A stretch of DNA of 54,503 bases, from assembly GCA_937871985.1 (NCBI GenBank), contig CALMPB010000313.1, positions 1-54,503 of the forward strand, in the 5' to 3' direction. Shown here one piece after another: positions 47,781 through 54,503 of this stretch. The DNA comes from an uncultured Burkholderiaceae bacterium. GTDB lineage: Bacteria > Pseudomonadota > Gammaproteobacteria > Burkholderiales > Burkholderiaceae. The notes under the pieces are model-generated. The model was given only the letters and a program-made list of their open reading frames with translations, was not told where the DNA came from and did no database searches. Every line of letters begins with the position of its first letter. Positions within the stretch are counted from its first letter, which is position 1. The translations under genes and the position numbers were made by a program.

Positions 47781-47810
47781 AAAAGCGCCTCATTTTTGAG
47801 GCGCTTTTTT
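47781..47810 (+). terminator. rho-independent terminator of gltA
   Basis: Arms AAAAGCGCCTCA and TGAGGCGCTTTT around a short T-rich loop, followed by a run of six T residues. It is about 48 bases after the stop codon. Confidence 0.93.
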
Positions 47811-47961
47811 GTGGGCGGTGATGTTGGTTTCAATGTTTTCAACGGCTGGCAAGGCTGCAGTGGCATTGATGGTTGCGTTGTTTGGTTGACGGTTTTGGTT
47901 TTTCGTTATCGCTTGTTGATTGTTGGTTCTTGAGTGATGGGTGTATTTGGGTTCTTGAGGG

Positions 47962-48181
47962 CTGGCGGGCCGGAGGCTGGATCCGCTCAGCTCGCGCGGC
48001 CCAGGCGTTGCCTGGGCTTCCCGTCCGGAACACCCGGATCAAGGCGCTCGCGAACTCGGACGAACGGCCAGCCCCCGGCTGGCCGTAAACGCCGTCCTCA
48101 AACATGCGCTCGCTTGCCTCCTTGATCCGGGCGCTCCGGCCGGCGCGCTCAAATTCGCTCCTCCAGCCTCCGGCCCGCCAG
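47962..48181 (-). repeat. structured intergenic repeat, copy A
   Basis: Nested inverted repeats. The outer 20-base perfect arms are 47962-47981 and 48162-48181. The middle 12-base arms are CCCGGATCAAGG (48033-48044) and CCTTGATCCGGG (48120-48131). The central hairpin ACGGCCAGCC/GGCTGGCCGT is at 48064-48086. Read on the minus strand, its core resembles copy B read on the plus strand. It is probably a member of a dispersed REP-like family. Confidence 0.75.
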
Positions 48182-48252
48182 TCTTGAGGCGGGTGAATGG
48201 CGTGGCGCTGTTTACGGTGCGGCAATCAATGTTGCGGAGAGGCGCGGGAGAC

Positions 48253-48450
48253 GGCCTGCTTCCGGCGGACTTTGAGCAAGCCGGCTGGGCGAGTCAAATC
48301 GGGGTGCAAGCGAGCAGTTGTTCGAGCGCGGCGTTTACGGGCAGCCGGGGGCTGCCCGTTCGCGTGAGTTCTGCGAGCGCCCGATTTGGCTTGGCTGGCC
48401 GGGTAGCCCCGGCGCAGCCGGGGCCGCAGCGATGGAGCCGGAAGCAGGCC
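48253..48450 (+). repeat. structured intergenic repeat, copy B
   Basis: Outer arms GGCCTGCTTCCGGC (48253-48266) and GCCGGAAGCAGGCC (48437-48450). Inner arms CAAATCGGG (48295-48303) and CCCGATTTG (48380-48388). Central hairpin ACGGGCAGCC/GGCTGCCCGT at 48337-48359. Its core resembles copy A in opposite orientation, while the outer arms differ in sequence yet still pair. Confidence 0.75.
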
Positions 48451-48582
48451 ACCTCTCGCGTCGGATCAAGAACCCAAACGACAACCGAAGTGCTCAAGAG
48501 CATTTACGCATTGGGTAAGTAGGCGCAGATATGTATTGGCCTATCAAGGCGAACTCGATACGTAATCAATCGATCACGCATG

Positions 48583-48628
48583 AAAAAGGCGCTGCTCTTT
48601 GGTTTGAACAACCAAGAGGCAGCGCCTT
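48583..48628 (-). terminator. rho-independent terminator of maeB
   Basis: On the minus strand a long stem, AAGGCGCTGC at the base with one mismatch higher up, is followed by a T run (TTTTTCATG). It lies about 20 bases after the maeB stop codon. Confidence 0.85.
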
Positions 48629-48649
48629 GAGTCCGGCGGGGGGAGGGTA

Positions 48650-50941
48650 TTACACCTGCCCGGCTTCCTGCTGGGCGTCCACTACGGCCAGGGCCGTCAT
48701 GTTGACGATGCGGCGCACGGTGGCGCTGGTGGTGAGGATGTGCACGGGACGGGCCGCGCCCAGGAGGACGGGGCCCATGGCCACGCCATGGCTGCCGGTC
48801 ATTTTCAGCATGTTGTAGGTAATGTTGCCGGTGTCGAGGTTGGGCATGATCAGCAGGTTGGCCGGGCCCTTGAGCGTGGAGTCGGGGAAGGCCTTGAGGC
48901 GCACTTTTTCGGACAGGGCCGAGTCGGCGTGCATTTCGCCGTCCACTTCGAGGTGGGGCGCGAGTTCGCCGATGAGGCGGCGTGCGTCGGCCATTTTGCG
49001 CGACGATTCGGTCGGGCGGCTGCCGAAGTTGGAGTGCGACAGCAGGGCGATTTTGGGCACGACGCCGAAACGCTGGACTTCGGCCGCGGCCTGGATGGCC
49101 ATGTCGGCGATTTCCTCGGCGCTGGGGTTTTCGTTGACGTGGGTGTCGCAGATGAACAGTGTCTGGTCGGGCAGCATCAGCACGTTCATGGCCGCGAACG
49201 TCTTGACGTCGGACTTGAGGCCGATGACTTCCTGGACGTATTTGAGCTGGTTGTCGTAGCGGCTGGCGACGCCGCACAGCATGGCGTCGGCGTCGCCGCG
49301 CTGCAGCAGCATGACGCCGATGAGCGAGTTGTGCTTGCGTACCATGGCCTTGGCGATTTCGGGGGTGACGCCGTTGCGGCCCTGGAGCTTGTAATAGGCT
49401 TTCCAGGTGTCGTTGAAGCGGCTGTCGTCTTCGGGGTTGACCACTTCGATGTTGTCGCCGATGGCCAGGCGCAGGCCGAATTTTTCGATGCGCATCTGGA
49501 TGACGGCGGGGCGGCCGACAAGAATGGGCTGGGCGATGTTTTCGTCGATGACGGTTTGCGCCGCGCGCAGCACGCGTTCGTCTTCGCCGTCGGCGTAGAT
49601 GACCCGCTTGGGCCCGTTCTTGGCTTGCATGAACAGCGGCCGCATGAGCTGGCCGGTGTGGTACACGATGCTCATGAGGCGCTGGCGATAGGCCTCCATG
49701 TTTTCGATGGGGCGCCTGGCGACGCCCGAAGCCATGGCGGCCTCGGCGACCGCGGGGGCGATCTTGATGATCAGGCGGGGATCGAACGGCTTGGGGATGA
49801 TGTAGTCGGGCCCGAACGACAGTTCCTCGCCGGCGTAGGCGTTGGCCACTTCGTCGTTCTGTTCGGCCTGGGCGAGTTCGGCGATGGCCTTGACGCACGC
49901 CAGTTTCATTTCCTCGTTGATGACGGTGGCGCCGACGTCCATGGCGCCGCGGAAAATGAACGGGAAGCACAGGACGTTATTGACCTGGTTGGGGTAGTCG
50001 GAGCGGCCCGTGGCGATGATGCAGTCGGGGCGGGCGGCCTTGGCGACTTCGGGGCGGATTTCGGGCTCGGGGTTGGCCAGCGCCAGAACGAGCGGCTGGG
50101 GCGCCATGGTCTTGAGCATGTCGGCGGTGAGGACGCCCGGCGCCGAGCAGCCCAGGAAGACGTCGGCGTCGCGGCAGACGTCGGCCAGTGTGCGCGCCTC
50201 GGTTTTCTGCGCGTAGGCCGCTTTGGTGGGCTCCATATTGGCGTCGCGGCCTTCCCAGATGACGCCGCGCGAGTCGACCACGTAGATGTTGGAGCGCTCC
50301 AGGCCCAGGTTGACCAGCAGGTTCAGGCAGGCGATGGCGGCGGCGCCCGCGCCCGAGCAGACCAGCTTGACCTTGCCGATGTCTTTGCCAAGAACCTTGA
50401 GGCCGTTGAGTATCGCCGCCGAGGAAATGATGGCCGTGCCGTGCTGGTCGTCGTGGAAGACGGGAATCTTCATGCGCTCGCGCAGTTTCTTTTCAATGTA
50501 GAAACATTCGGGCGCCTTGATGTCTTCGAGGTTGACCCCGCCCAGCGTGGGTTCGAGCGCGGCAATGATGTCCACCAGCTTGTCGGGATCGTTTTCGGCA
50601 AGCTCGATGTCGAAGACGTCGATGCCGGCGAATTTCTTGAACAGACAGCCCTTGCCCTCCATGACGGGCTTGGCGGCCAGGGGGCCGATGTTGCCCAGGC
50701 CCAGCACCGCCGTGCCGTTGGTGATGACGCCCACCAGATTGGAGCGCGACGTGTATTTTGCAGCGGCGTCGTCGCCGCCTTCGTGGATGGCCATGCTGGC
50801 TACTGCCACGCCGGGAGAGTACGCCAGCGATAAATCATCTTGGTTGGCAAGGGTTTTGGTCGGCGTGACCGAGATTTTTCCCGGGACGGGGTTGGCATGG
50901 TAATCGAGTGCCAGTTTCGAGAGATCCGCGTTGGCGTCCAT
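48650..50941 (-). CDS. maeB: NADP-dependent malic enzyme (MaeB, with phosphotransacetylase-like domain)
   Basis: A 763-residue hybrid protein that decarboxylates malate to pyruvate. The malic enzyme part (about 1-430) has [12 protein letters not shown], the metal site [10 protein letters not shown] and the dinucleotide site [16 protein letters not shown]. The C-terminal part (about 440-760) resembles phosphate acetyltransferase and is regulatory, binding acetyl-CoA, in MaeB proteins. AGGAGC precedes the ATG at 50941. It is divergent from sucA. It provides pyruvate and NADPH from the TCA cycle. Confidence 0.96.
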   Translation of the reverse strand: MDANADLSKLALDYHANPVPGKISVTPTKTLANQDDLSLAYSPGVAVASMAIHEGGDDAAAKYTSRSNLVGVITNGTAVLGLGNIGPLAAKPVMEGKGCLFKKFAGIDVFDIELAENDPDKLVDIIAALEPTLGGVNLEDIKAPECFYIEKKLRERMKIPVFHDDQHGTAIISSAAILNGLKVLGKDIGKVKLVCSGAGAAAIACLNLLVNLGLERSNIYVVDSRGVIWEGRDANMEPTKAAYAQKTEARTLADVCRDADVFLGCSAPGVLTADMLKTMAPQPLVLALANPEPEIRPEVAKAARPDCIIATGRSDYPNQVNNVLCFPFIFRGAMDVGATVINEEMKLACVKAIAELAQAEQNDEVANAYAGEELSFGPDYIIPKPFDPRLIIKIAPAVAEAAMASGVARRPIENMEAYRQRLMSIVYHTGQLMRPLFMQAKNGPKRVIYADGEDERVLRAAQTVIDENIAQPILVGRPAVIQMRIEKFGLRLAIGDNIEVVNPEDDSRFNDTWKAYYKLQGRNGVTPEIAKAMVRKHNSLIGVMLLQRGDADAMLCGVASRYDNQLKYVQEVIGLKSDVKTFAAMNVLMLPDQTLFICDTHVNENPSAEEIADMAIQAAAEVQRFGVVPKIALLSHSNFGSRPTESSRKMADARRLIGELAPHLEVDGEMHADSALSEKVRLKAFPDSTLKGPANLLIMPNLDTGNITYNMLKMTGSHGVAMGPVLLGAARPVHILTTSATVRRIVNMTALAVVDAQQEAGQV

Positions 50942-51305
50942 GGGGTAGCTCCTGAGGCGATTTTTAGTGTTCCGGCCGGGGCCAGTCATATTAGTGAGAC
51001 ATAAGTGTAATCTTTTCGCGCCTGGGGTGGTGGCGGCCCCCGGCGCAAGGCCCGGCCTGCGGCGTTGTGGGGCGGTTGTCACTTATAGTCAACGTTTGGA
51101 CTTCGTTTGGGCCTTTTTCTGGGGCTTTTCGGGGAGGCGGCGTTACTTTCCGCTTTGAATCTGGGTATACTGGTCGGCAATACGGCTAATCAAGGCGTCG
51201 TACGTTGCCTTCTGCCCTGCTATCCGCTAACCGGTCTGGCCGTGTCGCGGAAGGTTGTTCCCTGCATCAAAACGAGCGAGACGCTCGCATAGGTGAAGCG
51301 CATAT
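50942..51305. other. divergent regulatory region between maeB and sucA
   Basis: 364 bases with a plausible sucA promoter at 51143-51171. No convincing maeB promoter was identified. No coding region is supported. Confidence 0.6.
51143..51171 (+). promoter_or_regulatory. candidate promoter of sucAB
   Basis: TTACTT (51143-51148) and TATACT (51166-51171) are 17 bases apart. The predicted leader is about 130 bases. The -35 box is weak. Confidence 0.45.
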
Positions 51306-54179
<2,874 letters not shown>

Positions 54180-54208
54180 CAAATATCTTTCATTACGGAA
54201 TACATATT

Positions 54209-54503
54209 ATGGCTATTACAGAGGTTCTCGTTCCCCAGCTTTCCGAGTCGATTTCCGAGGCCACCTTGCTCACCTGGAAAAAGCAGCCGGGCGAGGCGGT
54301 GACCGCCGACGAAATCCTGATTGAAGTCGAGACCGACAAAGTGGTTCTGGAAGTGCCGGCGCCGGCTTCGGGCGTTCTTACCGAAATCGTCAAGGCCGAC
54401 GGCAGCACCGTGGCTGCCGGCGAAGTCCTGGCCCGCATCGACACCGAGGCCAAGGCCAGCGCCGCCCCGGCGGCCGCCGCTGCACCGGCTCCTGCTCCGG
54501 CCG
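54209..54503 (+). CDS. sucB: dihydrolipoyl succinyltransferase (E2), N-terminal part, cut by the window end
   Basis: The first 98 residues of the E2 component. The lipoyl domain (about 2-77) has the modified Lys44 in EVETDKVVLEV. An Ala-Pro-rich linker (AAPAAAAAPAPAPA) follows and runs off the window. The peripheral-subunit-binding and catalytic domains lie outside. It is co-transcribed with sucA; the E3 gene is probably next but cannot be seen. Confidence 0.95.
   Translation, partial: MAITEVLVPQLSESISEATLLTWKKQPGEAVTADEILIEVETDKVVLEVPAPASGVLTEIVKADGSTVAAGEVLARIDTEAKASAAPAAAAAPAPAPA

Larger units (their letters stand above)
47811..48582. other. non-coding region with two structured repeats
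   Basis: 772 bases between the gltA and maeB terminators. Two repeat elements fill most of it (47962-48181 and 48253-48450). Short open frames across them have no ribosome-binding sites and are judged non-coding. Confidence 0.65.

Noticed and set aside
48294..48518. Short ORFs in the gltA-maeB gap sharing a peptide like MFExGVYGQPGA with ones at 47839-48225
   Set aside because: The shared peptide comes from the duplicated repeat core; there are no ribosome-binding sites, and the covarying stems indicate selection on structure rather than protein.

Overview
This is a GC-rich, gene-dense segment of a betaproteobacterial chromosome. The best guess is order Burkholderiales, probably family Alcaligenaceae (Bordetella, Achromobacter or Pusillimonas-like). 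Support comes from the gene set: an mdh / gntR / sdhCDAB-sdhE / gltA / sucAB block, prpR-prpBCD, a DUF2863 gene, and an EF-P of the rhamnosylated-arginine type next to earP. This taxonomic call is inferred from gene content. No rRNA gene, CRISPR array, insertion sequence or prophage was seen.

Layout. 0-5.3 kb holds housekeeping and orphan genes: a methyltransferase, a phosphoribosyltransferase-HAD fusion, tRNA-Arg(ACG), a DUF3293 protein, a LysR regulator divergent from an SDR-type oxidoreductase, and a 3-methyladenine DNA glycosylase. 5.3-10.2 kb holds a cold-shock protein with a strong promoter and long leader, adenine deaminase with DUF423, a CorA-type transporter and an AidB-like acyl-CoA dehydrogenase. 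10.3-17.4 kb is one translationally coupled operon: a secreted thermonuclease followed by a complete Opp/Dpp/Yej-type peptide ABC transporter. 17.5-21.1 kb holds DUF1178, efp, earP and DUF2863.

21.2-54.5 kb is a central-carbon superlocus: acnA, acnB, prpDCB with prpR, mdh, a GntR/UTRA regulator, sdhCDAB, sdhE, gltA, maeB, sucA and the start of sucB. Between them these genes encode most of the TCA cycle, the methylcitrate cycle for propionate, and a malic enzyme exit. Between acnB and prpD sits a separate catabolic island (26.8-34.2 kb). It has a six-gene minus-strand operon (cupin, Ldh-family oxidoreductase, Rid-family protein, VOC dioxygenase, ACMSD-like amidohydrolase, GntR/FCD regulator) and a divergent SsuABC/TauABC-type ABC importer. 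Its substrate cannot be read from the sequence, and it is the best candidate for an undescribed pathway.

Regulatory signals are unusually readable. Near-identical 19-21 bp palindromes sit 2 bp upstream of the -35 boxes of both acnB and mdh. A TGATATATCA palindrome occurs at each of the two divergent promoters of the catabolic island. A consensus sigma-54 promoter precedes prpB, matching the sigma-54 activator PrpR encoded beside it. The 0.9 kb gap between gltA and maeB contains two divergent copies of a structured repeat whose central stem shows a compensatory base-pair change.
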